A DNA stretch of 17,392 bases from an uncultured Sphingomonadales bacterium (GTDB lineage Bacteria > Pseudomonadota > Alphaproteobacteria > Sphingomonadales > Sphingomonadaceae), in contig CALDKP010000219.1 of assembly GCA_937898535.1 (NCBI GenBank), positions 1-17,392 on the forward strand. Reading direction: 5' to 3'. A program made the translations under genes and the position numbers. Positions within the stretch are counted from its first letter, which is position 1; every line of letters starts with the position of its first letter. The notes below the pieces were generated by a model. The model did not search any database, was not told the origin of the DNA, and saw nothing but the letters and a program-made list of their open reading frames with translations. Below, in pieces: positions 7,683 through 15,305 of this stretch.

Positions 7683-9017
7683 ATGCAAATCGCTGGCAAG
7701 CCGCGATTGTCGCTCCTGAGAATCATCGAGATGAACATTGGCTTTTTTGGCCTGCAGTTCAGTTTCGGTCTGCAACAGGCCAATATGGGCCCAATTTACG
7801 GCTTCCTTGGGGCAGATGAGGCGACAATGCCATTGCTATGGCTTGCGGGGCCGATGACGGGCCTCATCATTCAACCCATTGTTGGGGCGATGAGTGACCG
7901 GACTAATTCGCGTTATGGCCGCCGGACGCCCTATTTCCTCATTGGCGCGATCCTCTGCACCATCTGCCTGTTTCTGATGCCTTACAGCGCGGCCCTCTGG
8001 ATGGCGGCGTCGCTGCTTTGGATATTGGATGCTGGCAATAATATTACGATGGAACCCTATCGGGCCTATGTCGCTGACAGGTTAGTGCCGGAGCAACGTG
8101 CTGTGGGCTTCCTGACCCAAAGCGCCTTTACCGGACTGGCGCAAACGCTGTCTTATCTGGCGCCGACATTGCTGACATCGTTCGTCGCCAAAGATGTACT
8201 CGATGACAATGGCATCCCAGTCATTGTCCGCATCGCTTTCATTATCGGCGCGATTCTGTCTATTTCGACGATTATTTGGTCGTTCTGGCGTGTGCCCGAG
8301 CTGCCTTTGACCGATGCGGAAAAAGCGACCATCGATGCCAAGCCGATGACGGTGAAGGCAACGATGATGGAAATTGTTGATGCTATCCGTGATATGCCAA
8401 AGCCGATGCGGCAATTGGCCGTTGCTATGCTGTGTCAATGGTACGCTATGTTCGCGTATTGGCAATATATAAGCTTTGCCGTGGGTCGGTCGATATATGA
8501 CACTAGCGATCCCACAAGTGCCGCATTTCGGGACGCGACGCTCACGGCGCAGCAGGCCGGCGCTTTGTATAATTTCATCGCCTTTTTGGGCGCCTTGTTG
8601 TTGATTCCAATTGTGACGCGATTGGGCGCTCGCCTGACACATGCCATTTGTTTGGCGGCATCGGGCATCGCCATGTTGCTGTTGCCGGGGGCCGACACGC
8701 CCACGGCGCTTTTTGTGTTGATGATCGGCATCGGTATCGGTTGGGCTGGGATGATGGGGAATACCTACGTCATGTTGGCCGATTGCATTCCATCGGATCG
8801 AACGGGAACATATATGGGCATTTTCAACATGTTCATCGTGATACCAATGTTGATCCAGTCGCTCACAATGCCATTGATCTATCGACCGTTACTAGGGGGA
8901 GATCCGCGGAATGTGTTGTTGTTGGGCGGCGTGCTGATGATAATGGGGGCGGCGGCCACATTGTTCATCAAGGCAGGCAATCGGGCGCCGGTTGAAAGAA
9001 ACTCCTTTGACGGATAA
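7683..9017 (+). CDS. MFS sugar symporter, sucrose/proton (SuxC-like, GPH/SLC45-like) type
   Basis: This 444-residue, 12-helix transporter is expected to bring sucrose or a related fructoside from the periplasm into the cytoplasm with protons. After a basic N-terminus the first helix holds NIGFFGLQFSFGLQQAN. The loop between helices 2 and 3 is SDRTNSRYGRRTPY (71-84), the same type as the SDRT-GRRRPF signature of plant and bacterial sucrose symporters. ATG 7683 is chosen because GGGGAGGA precedes it by 6 nt; the 120 bases upstream in frame look non-coding and contain the operator. The LacI gene follows after 72 nt and may be cotranscribed, which would put the regulator under its own control. 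The orthologue in Xanthomonas would be suxC. Substrate is inferred from the linked GH68 and fructokinase genes. Confidence 0.85.
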   Translation: MQIAGKPRLSLLRIIEMNIGFFGLQFSFGLQQANMGPIYGFLGADEATMPLLWLAGPMTGLIIQPIVGAMSDRTNSRYGRRTPYFLIGAILCTICLFLMPYSAALWMAASLLWILDAGNNITMEPYRAYVADRLVPEQRAVGFLTQSAFTGLAQTLSYLAPTLLTSFVAKDVLDDNGIPVIVRIAFIIGAILSISTIIWSFWRVPELPLTDAEKATIDAKPMTVKATMMEIVDAIRDMPKPMRQLAVAMLCQWYAMFAYWQYISFAVGRSIYDTSDPTSAAFRDATLTAQQAGALYNFIAFLGALLLIPIVTRLGARLTHAICLAASGIAMLLLPGADTPTALFVLMIGIGIGWAGMMGNTYVMLADCIPSDRTGTYMGIFNMFIVIPMLIQSLTMPLIYRPLLGGDPRNVLLLGGVLMIMGAAATLFIKAGNRAPVERNSFDG

Positions 9018-9031
9018 GGATGCGGGAAGGG

Positions 9032-9056
9032 GTTCTTTGCCATGATGCAAAAGAAC
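9032..9056 (+). other. Imperfect hairpin between the transporter and LacI genes
   Basis: GTTCTTTGC (9032-9040) and GCAAAAGAAC (9047-9056) form an inverted repeat with one bulged base and a 6-nt loop. No T-run follows on +, so it is not a classical terminator. It could stabilise the transporter mRNA end or reduce read-through into the regulator. Confidence 0.45.
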
Positions 9057-9089
9057 GGTTCAGCGAATTTTCGCAAGATAAAAGGGTGA

Positions 9090-10115
9090 ATGAAGCGGAT
9101 GGCTAATCAGGGCCGGATGACAATGAGTGGCCTTGCGAAATTGTCAGGCGTTGACATTTCCACGGTCTCCCGCGCGCTGAATGACAGCCCTTTGGTCAAT
9201 GGCAAAACCAAAGACCATATCCTGAAGCTTGCGCATGAAACCGGCTATGCGATCAACGCCCGGGCTCGCAATCTGCGCAAGCAATCCAGCCAGACATTGG
9301 GTATCGTGATCCCCGTTTATCCGGGTTCTCAACAAAATCTCTCCGATCCGTTCTTTCTGGAAATGATCGCTGCTGTGTCTCAGGCGGCGGCAAAATTTGA
9401 TTATGACCTCATCATCAACCTGCCCAATAGCCCGTCGGAAATTGCCGAGCGGCGCTTGCTATTGTCCGGAAAAGCAGATGGCTTAATTGTTATCGGGCAA
9501 GCCGGACGCATTGAAAGATTGCGGTCATTGGGTGATGCCGCTGACCGTGTTGTGGTGTGGGGTGGCATGATCGACGCCGCCGACTATACGCTGGTCGGCA
9601 GCGATAACTTCGAAGGCGGGCGACTTGTCGGAGAGCATCTCAAGAATATCGGCCGTCACAGGGTCGCGTTCTTGGGCGACATAGACCTTCCGGAGGTCGA
9701 GTTGCGTTACAATGGCTTGACTTCAGTTTGGAATGGTGACGGCGCTGACCCTTCCGTGATGCATGTACGGTCCTCCTTTGATGGGCATGAAGCCTATCGC
9801 CAAACGCTGGCTTTGTGTGAAGGTGCGCAAAGCTTCGATGCCATTTTTGCGGCGTCCGACGTGTTGGCCATTGCCGCAATCCATGCTTTGCAGTCCAAAG
9901 GCCTTCGCGTGCCCGAAGATGTCGCTGTCGTAGGGTATGACAATATCGGGCAGGCGGCCATGATTTCTCCCGGCTTGACGACCATTGATCAGAACATCAA
10001 ATTGGGTGGCGAAATTCTGGTCAATACGCTTATCGAAAAGATTGCGGGCAATACTGTCCGTGCAACCTTGACGCCCACAAAGCTTGTGATTCGCGGCAGT
10101 ACGGTCGGCGATTAA
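9090..10115 (+). CDS. LacI-family transcriptional regulator (SuxR-like)
   Basis: This is a 341-residue one-component repressor. The N-terminal helix-turn-helix spans about 12-58, with recognition-helix text DISTVSRALN at 22-31 and the hinge AINARARNLRK at 54-64. A periplasmic-binding-like sugar domain follows from about 68 (TLGIVIPV), with FAASDVLAIAAI and VAVVGYDN as typical conserved stretches. It probably represses the sucrose genes in the absence of inducer by binding the TTGCAATCG-type sites before the transporter, receptor and GH68 operon. ATG 9090 follows AAAGGGTGA; ATG 9099 or 9117 are alternatives that would trim the unusual basic start. No operator is seen directly before this gene, so control could come from read-through of the transporter transcript. 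The match of this protein to those sites is inferred from linkage. Confidence 0.9.
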   Translation: MKRMANQGRMTMSGLAKLSGVDISTVSRALNDSPLVNGKTKDHILKLAHETGYAINARARNLRKQSSQTLGIVIPVYPGSQQNLSDPFFLEMIAAVSQAAAKFDYDLIINLPNSPSEIAERRLLLSGKADGLIVIGQAGRIERLRSLGDAADRVVVWGGMIDAADYTLVGSDNFEGGRLVGEHLKNIGRHRVAFLGDIDLPEVELRYNGLTSVWNGDGADPSVMHVRSSFDGHEAYRQTLALCEGAQSFDAIFAASDVLAIAAIHALQSKGLRVPEDVAVVGYDNIGQAAMISPGLTTIDQNIKLGGEILVNTLIEKIAGNTVRATLTPTKLVIRGSTVGD

Positions 10116-10183
10116 TTTTCAAACCGTCGGCATCCAGCGAAGCCTGTGGGGTGCAATTCGTGCTTCACTCGGAAATCTGACAT

Positions 10184-10208
10184 AATATTCTGTAATATAT
10201 AGAATATT
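10184..10208. promoter_or_regulatory. AT-rich perfect inverted repeat downstream of the LacI gene
   Basis: AATATTCT (10184-10191) and AGAATATT (10201-10208) are perfect 8-bp arms around a 9-nt AT spacer. It lies 69 bases after the lacI stop and some 140 before the receptor ATG. It could be a weak terminator or a binding site. It differs from the TTGCAATCG sites, so a second regulator is possible. Confidence 0.35.
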
Positions 10209-10235
10209 TCTCAATATTTCCCAATAAAACGAGCT

Positions 10236-10251
10236 TTGCAATCGGTTGTAT
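10236..10251 (+). promoter_or_regulatory. LacI-family operator-like site 1 upstream of the TonB receptor
   Basis: TTGCAATCGGTTGTAT fits the operator pattern found at the other promoters of this locus. Its CG centre is 23 bases from that of the next site, close to two helical turns, so two dimers could bind the same face. Confidence 0.7.
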
Positions 10252-10258
10252 TTTTTGA

Positions 10259-10274
10259 TTGCAATCGTTTGTTT
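10259..10274 (+). promoter_or_regulatory. LacI-family operator-like site 2 upstream of the TonB receptor
   Basis: TTGCAATCGTTTGTTT carries the 13-base core TGCAATCGTTTGT that is identical to the reverse strand of the transporter site. The centre is about 80 bases before the receptor ATG. A weak candidate promoter (TTGATT at 10255-10260, GAATAT at 10279-10284) would overlap it. Confidence 0.7.
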
Positions 10275-10331
10275 TTACGAATATCCATTAATAACAACGT
10301 CAATAATTGTGCCAGAATAAATGGCGAATTT

Positions 10332-10342
10332 GGGAGGATATC
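10332..10342 (+). promoter_or_regulatory. Ribosome binding leader of the TonB receptor, same as transporter leader
   Basis: GGGAGGATATC precedes ATG 10347 and is identical to the 11-mer before the transporter gene. This supports the chosen start and suggests a shared design or origin of the two leaders. Confidence 0.8.
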
Positions 10343-10346
10343 TTAG

Positions 10347-12797
10347 ATGAAGTTGATCCATCGCGTCTTGATGACATCAGTGGCTACCACAGCCTTTTTT
10401 AGCGCGAGTGCCTATGCACAAACCGAGGAAGCGGCGGCAGAAAATGATGCCATTGTTGTCACCGGCGTGATTTCGTCCGCGGGCCAAAACAAAATCGACA
10501 CCTCGATTTCAGTTTCATCCTTGGGTGCTGATGCGATCGCAGACAGCAATCCGACTAACCTTGCGGAAGTTTTCCGTCAGCTGCCGGGTATTCGTTCAGA
10601 AAGCTCGTCCGGTGGTGGCAATTCCAACATCAACGTCCGCGGGATACCTATTTCAACCGGCGGGGCAAAATTCCTGTCGCTTCAAGAAGACGGCCTGCCC
10701 ATCCTGCTGTTTGGCGATCACCTCTTTGCTCCAGCCGATGGTTTCTATAAATCAGATACCAGCTTGGCACGCGTCGAATCGGTTCGTGGCGGCACGGCCT
10801 CGACACTCACCACCAACGGCCCCGGCGGTATTATCAACCTGATCGGCAAGACCGGCAAAAATGGCGGCGGTTCGCTTGGTTTCGGTATTGGCCTCGATCA
10901 TAACGATTATCGCGTTGATGCTGAATATGGGGCGAACCTCGCAGACGACCTGTATTTCCATGTCGGCGGTCACTTCCAACAGGGCGGTGACTATCGCAAC
11001 TCCGGATATGATCCTGTTTCGGGTGGCCAAATTCGCTTGAGCATGACCAAAGAATTTGACGCTGGCTATGTGCGGCTGACGGGTAAGGTCATCGACAAGA
11101 AAGAGCAGGCCTATTTCCCTCAGTTGGTTTCGCGCACCGGGGATGCCAACAGCGGTGTCGTTGGCACCGCCCTCGGTAACTTTAGCGCTGCCAACGATAG
11201 TCTGTATAGCAATCTGACGCGTAATGGTCTGGCCGTGAACGGTCGCAACCAATTGGAACCTTATGATGCTGCCGATGGCCTGCACCACAAGGTAAAATCC
11301 ATTGGGCTTGAGACCAATTTTGATCTTGGCGGTGGTGTCGAACTGTCAACCAAGTCTCGTTATCAGGACATCTCGGGTCAGTTTCTGGGCTTTTTTAGCT
11401 ATGGCGCTTTGAATGCAGCTTCGCTTGCAGGTTCCACCTATTTCAACGGGCCGCGCGCGGGCACGGCTGTGACAGCAGGAAACCTGCCTAACGGTTTTGC
11501 AACGGAGGTGGCTGTCTTTGACGTCAACCTCGATGACATGAGCAACTTTGCAAATGACGCCCGCCTGTCGAAGACATTCCAAATGGGCGGTTCGACCGTT
11601 GACGTCGCTGTCGGGCATTTTTTCATGCACCAAAATTTCAAGCAGGATTGGCACTGGACGCGACTTGTTACGACGACCGAAAATGATGCCGCGTTGATCA
11701 ATGTTCCTGGTTCGATCAATGGTATCGCCGGTGTCAACCAGGCCTTTGGTTGGGACGGCTCGAACCGTAACTATGACCTTGAGGCCCAGGTAAGTTCGCC
11801 TTTTGCCGCGCTGGCCGTGAAAACGGGCGATCTGAGCGTCGATGCAAGCGTTCGTTATGACAATATGCGTCAGAATGGCATCAGAACATCCGGCGCAGGC
11901 GCACCGTTTGACGTCAATGGCGATGGACGGATCACGGGGTCTGAGGCAACGGTCTCGCTCAACACTGGCGTGGCCGATGCGCGGGCTGATCTCACTGCGA
12001 ACAACCTCGCATGGTCGTTGGGTGCCAATTATCTGGTTGGCGACAACTTCTCGATCTTTGGCCGGGCATCCAGTGGTGCATCCTTCAACTTTGATCGCGC
12101 CTTGGATTTCGGTGTACGCAATGCAAGCGGTGCCTTGCTGGCTGGCGCAGAAGGTGCGTATGTCGATCAGGTCGACCAGTATGAAATCGGCTTTAAGGCG
12201 CAAGATCTCGAATTGGGTAGCGGCAAGCTGGATGTTTACGGGACCCTGTTCCTGTCGACGACAGAGGAATCAAATATCACGATTACGCCGCCAACCGGCC
12301 AGATCCGTAAATATGATGCCAAGGGCCTTGAGTTGGAGGGCTTTTATAAGAACGGCATATTCGATCTGTACGCGACAGCCACCTACACCAATGCTGAAAT
12401 CACTGATGCCCGCAATTCTGCAGGTGTGGCGAACAGCGCGCTCATTGGGAACCAGCCACAGCGTCAGGCCCGCTTAATCTGGGCCGTTACGCCAAGCGTG
12501 AATTTGGATCAGATCCGCCTTTCGGCAAGCTGGATTGGAACAGGCGACAGCTTTGCCAATGATGCGAACACGCTAACCCAAAAGGGATATTCGGTTGTGC
12601 ATCTGACAGGTGCGGTGAACCTGACCGATAATCTGGAATTCTCGCTCAACGTGAACAACCTGTTCGACACGGCAGGTATCACGGAATCTGCGAATGACGG
12701 ACGTGAATCGCTCTTCGCGGGCGCGCCGAACACGGTCACCATCGGTCGTTCCATTCAGGGGCGCACCATGGCCGCGAATGTCCGCTTCAAATTCTAA
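10347..12797 (+). CDS. TonB-dependent outer-membrane receptor, probable sucrose/fructoside uptake (SuxA-like)
   Basis: This 816-residue outer-membrane receptor has a Sec signal peptide at 1-24 with cleavage probably after SAYA. A TonB-box-like DAIVVTG lies at 34-40. The plug domain spans about 41-170 and includes NLAEVFRQLPGIR, NINVRGI and RVESVRGGTASTL. A long beta-barrel ends in the outer-membrane signature NVRFKF with terminal Phe. Such receptors take up scarce sugars using TonB energy. In Xanthomonas the sucrose receptor SuxA is linked to an MFS transporter and a LacI regulator, as here. Two operator-like sites precede it and a strong terminator follows. No N-terminal signalling extension is present, so control by a sigma/anti-sigma pair is unlikely. 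Sugar specificity is inferred from neighbours only. Confidence 0.92.
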   Translation: MKLIHRVLMTSVATTAFFSASAYAQTEEAAAENDAIVVTGVISSAGQNKIDTSISVSSLGADAIADSNPTNLAEVFRQLPGIRSESSSGGGNSNINVRGIPISTGGAKFLSLQEDGLPILLFGDHLFAPADGFYKSDTSLARVESVRGGTASTLTTNGPGGIINLIGKTGKNGGGSLGFGIGLDHNDYRVDAEYGANLADDLYFHVGGHFQQGGDYRNSGYDPVSGGQIRLSMTKEFDAGYVRLTGKVIDKKEQAYFPQLVSRTGDANSGVVGTALGNFSAANDSLYSNLTRNGLAVNGRNQLEPYDAADGLHHKVKSIGLETNFDLGGGVELSTKSRYQDISGQFLGFFSYGALNAASLAGSTYFNGPRAGTAVTAGNLPNGFATEVAVFDVNLDDMSNFANDARLSKTFQMGGSTVDVAVGHFFMHQNFKQDWHWTRLVTTTENDAALINVPGSINGIAGVNQAFGWDGSNRNYDLEAQVSSPFAALAVKTGDLSVDASVRYDNMRQNGIRTSGAGAPFDVNGDGRITGSEATVSLNTGVADARADLTANNLAWSLGANYLVGDNFSIFGRASSGASFNFDRALDFGVRNASGALLAGAEGAYVDQVDQYEIGFKAQDLELGSGKLDVYGTLFLSTTEESNITITPPTGQIRKYDAKGLELEGFYKNGIFDLYATATYTNAEITDARNSAGVANSALIGNQPQRQARLIWAVTPSVNLDQIRLSASWIGTGDSFANDANTLTQKGYSVVHLTGAVNLTDNLEFSLNVNNLFDTAGITESANDGRESLFAGAPNTVTIGRSIQGRTMAANVRFKF

Positions 12798-12812
12798 TTA
12801 AGAAGACACGGG

Positions 12813-12847
12813 AAACGGCGCCTGCTTTGTGCGGGCGCCGTTTTTGT
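12813..12847 (+). terminator. Intrinsic terminator after the TonB receptor gene
   Basis: AAACGGCGCC (12813-12822) and GGCGCCGTTT (12834-12843) are perfect 10-bp arms with an 11-nt loop, and the second arm runs into TTTTTG. It lies 16 bases after the receptor stop, between convergent genes. On - the hairpin is followed only by TTTCCC, so it acts mainly on +. Confidence 0.9.
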
Positions 12848-12891
12848 TTGCGCGCGTGCGTTATGTCGCCGACCCTGCAGTGGGTAAGCGA

Positions 12892-14439
12892 CTAAAGCTG
12901 TTGTAGCGCTTCAAAATAGCTGCTGTTAGCCACCGTATCGCGCAGCACAAAATCACGCAGCTTGCTCCGCCGTTGGGCAAGTTCCGCCATCATGGCCCGT
13001 GTAGGCGCGCTGGGTTCAGACGCCGGTATCGCTGCTTTGCCCCATCCCATACCATAGAGAACGAATTTGTAATTCGTGGCAGAAAAGCACTGGGTCGTGC
13101 TGTGAAAATCATAGATGCTGGGGACCGCTGTTTTCCATGTTGCCAGATTGGCCTGAAGCGACGGTGGGATGGTCTTGGGATCGCAATTGTCGCGCCAAAA
13201 GGCCGTGTCCCGGCGGTTGGACAGACAGTAATGCATCTTCAGGAAGTCAGCGATGTTGTTGTAATGATTGTGCAGGATCCGGTTGTAGCTGGATTGAGGC
13301 TGTGATCCGCCCAGATAACGCGGCACAAATTCGAGCATGGCCCAATTGGCCATTTCAATGAGGTAAATTCCGGTCGATTCCAACGGTTCCAGAAAACCGC
13401 TCGACAGCCCGATGGCAACGCTATTTCCGCGCCATTGTTGGTTATGATAGCCGATCCGCATGTCCAGCCGCCGTGATTCCAGCATATCAACCGGTTGCTG
13501 CACATAGGCGGCGAGCTCGGCCTTTGCAGCATCATCATCAATATAGCGCGAGCTGTAGACATGGCCCACGCCGCGGCGATCCTGAAGCGCGATGTCCCAG
13601 ATCCAACCCGCACTTTGCGCCGTAGACTTTGTGTAACCGATGACGTCGGAAAGGCTATCATTCGGCACCCGCGTCACAATTGCGCGGTCCACAAACAAGG
13701 TGTCGGAAAGGCTGTTGAAAATGTTTTGTTGATCCGAATTGATCAACCGTGCCGCAAAACCGGTGCAATCGACAAACAGGTCGGCTTCGATCCGCTCGCC
13801 ATTGTCGAGGTGTAATGCGCTGATGTCCTCAAAATCCCGATCAATTTGGATGACTTTTTGAACTTTGTGGCAAACGCCGCGTGCCTTGCTGTGTGTTTTT
13901 AGATATGTCGCCAACTTGCCGGCATCGAGATGATAGGCATAAGCAAGCGCGCCATCATAAGGCTTGTCGCTGAAGTTCTTCGGCGCCTGACCGCGCCGTG
14001 CGATTTCGGCCTGCACGGAAAATTGTTCGGCATAAGGCGCGCGTTGTTCCAAGGGCAGTTGCAGCCATTGCCAGGTCGCATCCTTGCCCGCGACCATGAT
14101 TTGGTCGCCAAAGGGGTGGAAATAGCTGTTGGCACCACATTGCTGAGGGTCGTCACGCCAATTGATGAACTCAATCCCATGTTTGAATGTCGCGCCGCAG
14201 GTCTGGAGGAAGATATGCTCTTCAATGCCGCAGGCTGCCAGCGTTTGGCGAATAGAAGGGATGGTAGCTTCGCCTACACCAACGGTAGGAATATCCTCGG
14301 CCTCGATAACCGTGATTTCAACTGGCCGGTTCAATGTGTGAGGCAGCTGGTTCTGCAAAAATGCCGCCGTCAACCAGCCGGCCGTGCCGCCTCCGACAAT
14401 TACGATTGCTACGGCATTGCTTGCATCATTTTGAGCCAT
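12892..14439 (-). CDS. Flavin-dependent tryptophan-halogenase family protein
   Basis: This 515-residue flavoprotein is related to PrnA/RebH. The FAD-binding GGGTAG is at 16-21, and GVGEATIPSIRQTL at 54-67 is the family's second conserved block. The catalytic lysine position is K86 in ATFKHGI. The WxWxI motif is GWIWDI (278-283), and FLEPLESTGIYL at 349-360 supplies the conserved glutamate E354. With both key residues present it should be able to form and use a lysine haloamine, given reduced flavin from a separate reductase, none of which is encoded here. It is the last gene of a - strand operon; its ATG overlaps the fructokinase end by 14 nt and follows AAGGG. Homologues in Xanthomonas and Caulobacter sit in TonB-receptor carbohydrate loci, where their true substrate is unclear. 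A sugar-related or other non-tryptophan substrate is possible. Confidence 0.9.
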   Translation of the reverse strand: MAQNDASNAVAIVIVGGGTAGWLTAAFLQNQLPHTLNRPVEITVIEAEDIPTVGVGEATIPSIRQTLAACGIEEHIFLQTCGATFKHGIEFINWRDDPQQCGANSYFHPFGDQIMVAGKDATWQWLQLPLEQRAPYAEQFSVQAEIARRGQAPKNFSDKPYDGALAYAYHLDAGKLATYLKTHSKARGVCHKVQKVIQIDRDFEDISALHLDNGERIEADLFVDCTGFAARLINSDQQNIFNSLSDTLFVDRAIVTRVPNDSLSDVIGYTKSTAQSAGWIWDIALQDRRGVGHVYSSRYIDDDAAKAELAAYVQQPVDMLESRRLDMRIGYHNQQWRGNSVAIGLSSGFLEPLESTGIYLIEMANWAMLEFVPRYLGGSQPQSSYNRILHNHYNNIADFLKMHYCLSNRRDTAFWRDNCDPKTIPPSLQANLATWKTAVPSIYDFHSTTQCFSATNYKFVLYGMGWGKAAIPASEPSAPTRAMMAELAQRRSKLRDFVLRDTVANSSYFEALQQL

Positions 14440-15295
14440 TTACAGCCCTTTTCGCAAGTTCAAAGGCACCGGAAATACCCGAGCGTGTGCCAAGGCCCGG
14501 TGGCATGATGATCTCGCCAGCATCCACGCCGAAATAGCTGCCCGCACGCTTTGTGGCCTGCTCTCTTATCTTATCGAGAATCCCTTCAGTTTGCATAACC
14601 CCACCGCCCAAAATAATGCGCTGCGGAGAATAGAGTGCAATCTGGGTCTGACAAAGTTGCGCCAGATAATCGGCAATGATGTCATGCGCGACATGGTCCT
14701 GTGCAAGTTCGGAGAGAGAAGCCCCCCAACGGGCCTTAATGGCAGGGCCAGATGCCAGCCCCTCCAAGCAATCTCCATGCGCTGGGCAGATACCGGCAAA
14801 ATTTGTATCCTGCGGGTGGCGACGTGGCAGGATATGCCCCATTTCCGGATGCCGGCTGCCCTTCACCGTATCGTTGCCAACCACCGCGCCACCGCCAATG
14901 CCTGTTCCTACGGTTACATAGATTGCAACGTCGCAGCCCCGGGCTGCACCGTAAAGATGCTCTCCTATAGCCGCGGCATTCACATCAGTATCAAGCCCCA
15001 CAGGGCAGCCCAAGGCATCGCCGAGACGCGCGGCAATACTCGTCTGTCCCCAGCCTGCTTTAGGGGTATTGATGATGAATCCCCATTCCGGCGAAACGGG
15101 ATCGAGATCGACCGGTCCAAAAGACGCAAGGCCGAGGCCGGCAATTTCACCCTTGGCACGAAACCAGTCAATTGTGCGCTGAAGCGTTTCTTCAGGGGTC
15201 GTGGTCGGTATTTGGACCTGTGCCACAATATCATCATGGCCGCGGCCAATCGCGGCAACGAATTTGGTCCCACCGGCTTCTATAGCACCTAACAT
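14426..15295 (-). CDS. frk: ROK-family fructokinase
   Basis: This 289-residue sugar kinase uses ATP to phosphorylate fructose to fructose 6-phosphate in the cytoplasm. The N-terminus LGAIEAGGTKFVAAIG is the first phosphate-binding segment. YVTVGTGIGGG is the ROK phosphate 2 motif. GHILPRRHPQD followed by CPAHGDCLEGLASGPAI is the zinc-binding and substrate-binding signature of ROK fructokinases (Bacillus YdhE and Zymomonas Frk type). ATG 15295 is chosen because it lies 10 nt after the GH68 stop and begins exactly at the conserved segment; an in-frame ATG at 15316 would overlap GH68 and has no ribosome site. The gene takes the fructose released from sucrose by the GH68 enzyme. The glucose half would need a glucokinase encoded elsewhere. 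Confidence 0.9.
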   Translation of the reverse strand: MLGAIEAGGTKFVAAIGRGHDDIVAQVQIPTTTPEETLQRTIDWFRAKGEIAGLGLASFGPVDLDPVSPEWGFIINTPKAGWGQTSIAARLGDALGCPVGLDTDVNAAAIGEHLYGAARGCDVAIYVTVGTGIGGGAVVGNDTVKGSRHPEMGHILPRRHPQDTNFAGICPAHGDCLEGLASGPAIKARWGASLSELAQDHVAHDIIADYLAQLCQTQIALYSPQRIILGGGVMQTEGILDKIREQATKRAGSYFGVDAGEIIMPPGLGTRSGISGAFELAKRAVNGSK

Positions 15296-15305
15296 CCGCC
15301 GCCCA

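Noticed and set aside
11346..12203. 285-codon open frame on - inside the TonB receptor gene
   Set aside because: It is a shadow of the receptor gene, which has a clear signal peptide, plug and barrel end. The antisense product shows no domain.
14591..15292. 233-codon open frame on + opposite the fructokinase gene
   Set aside because: The - frame encodes an intact ROK kinase with all its motifs; the + frame is a by-product of its codon use.
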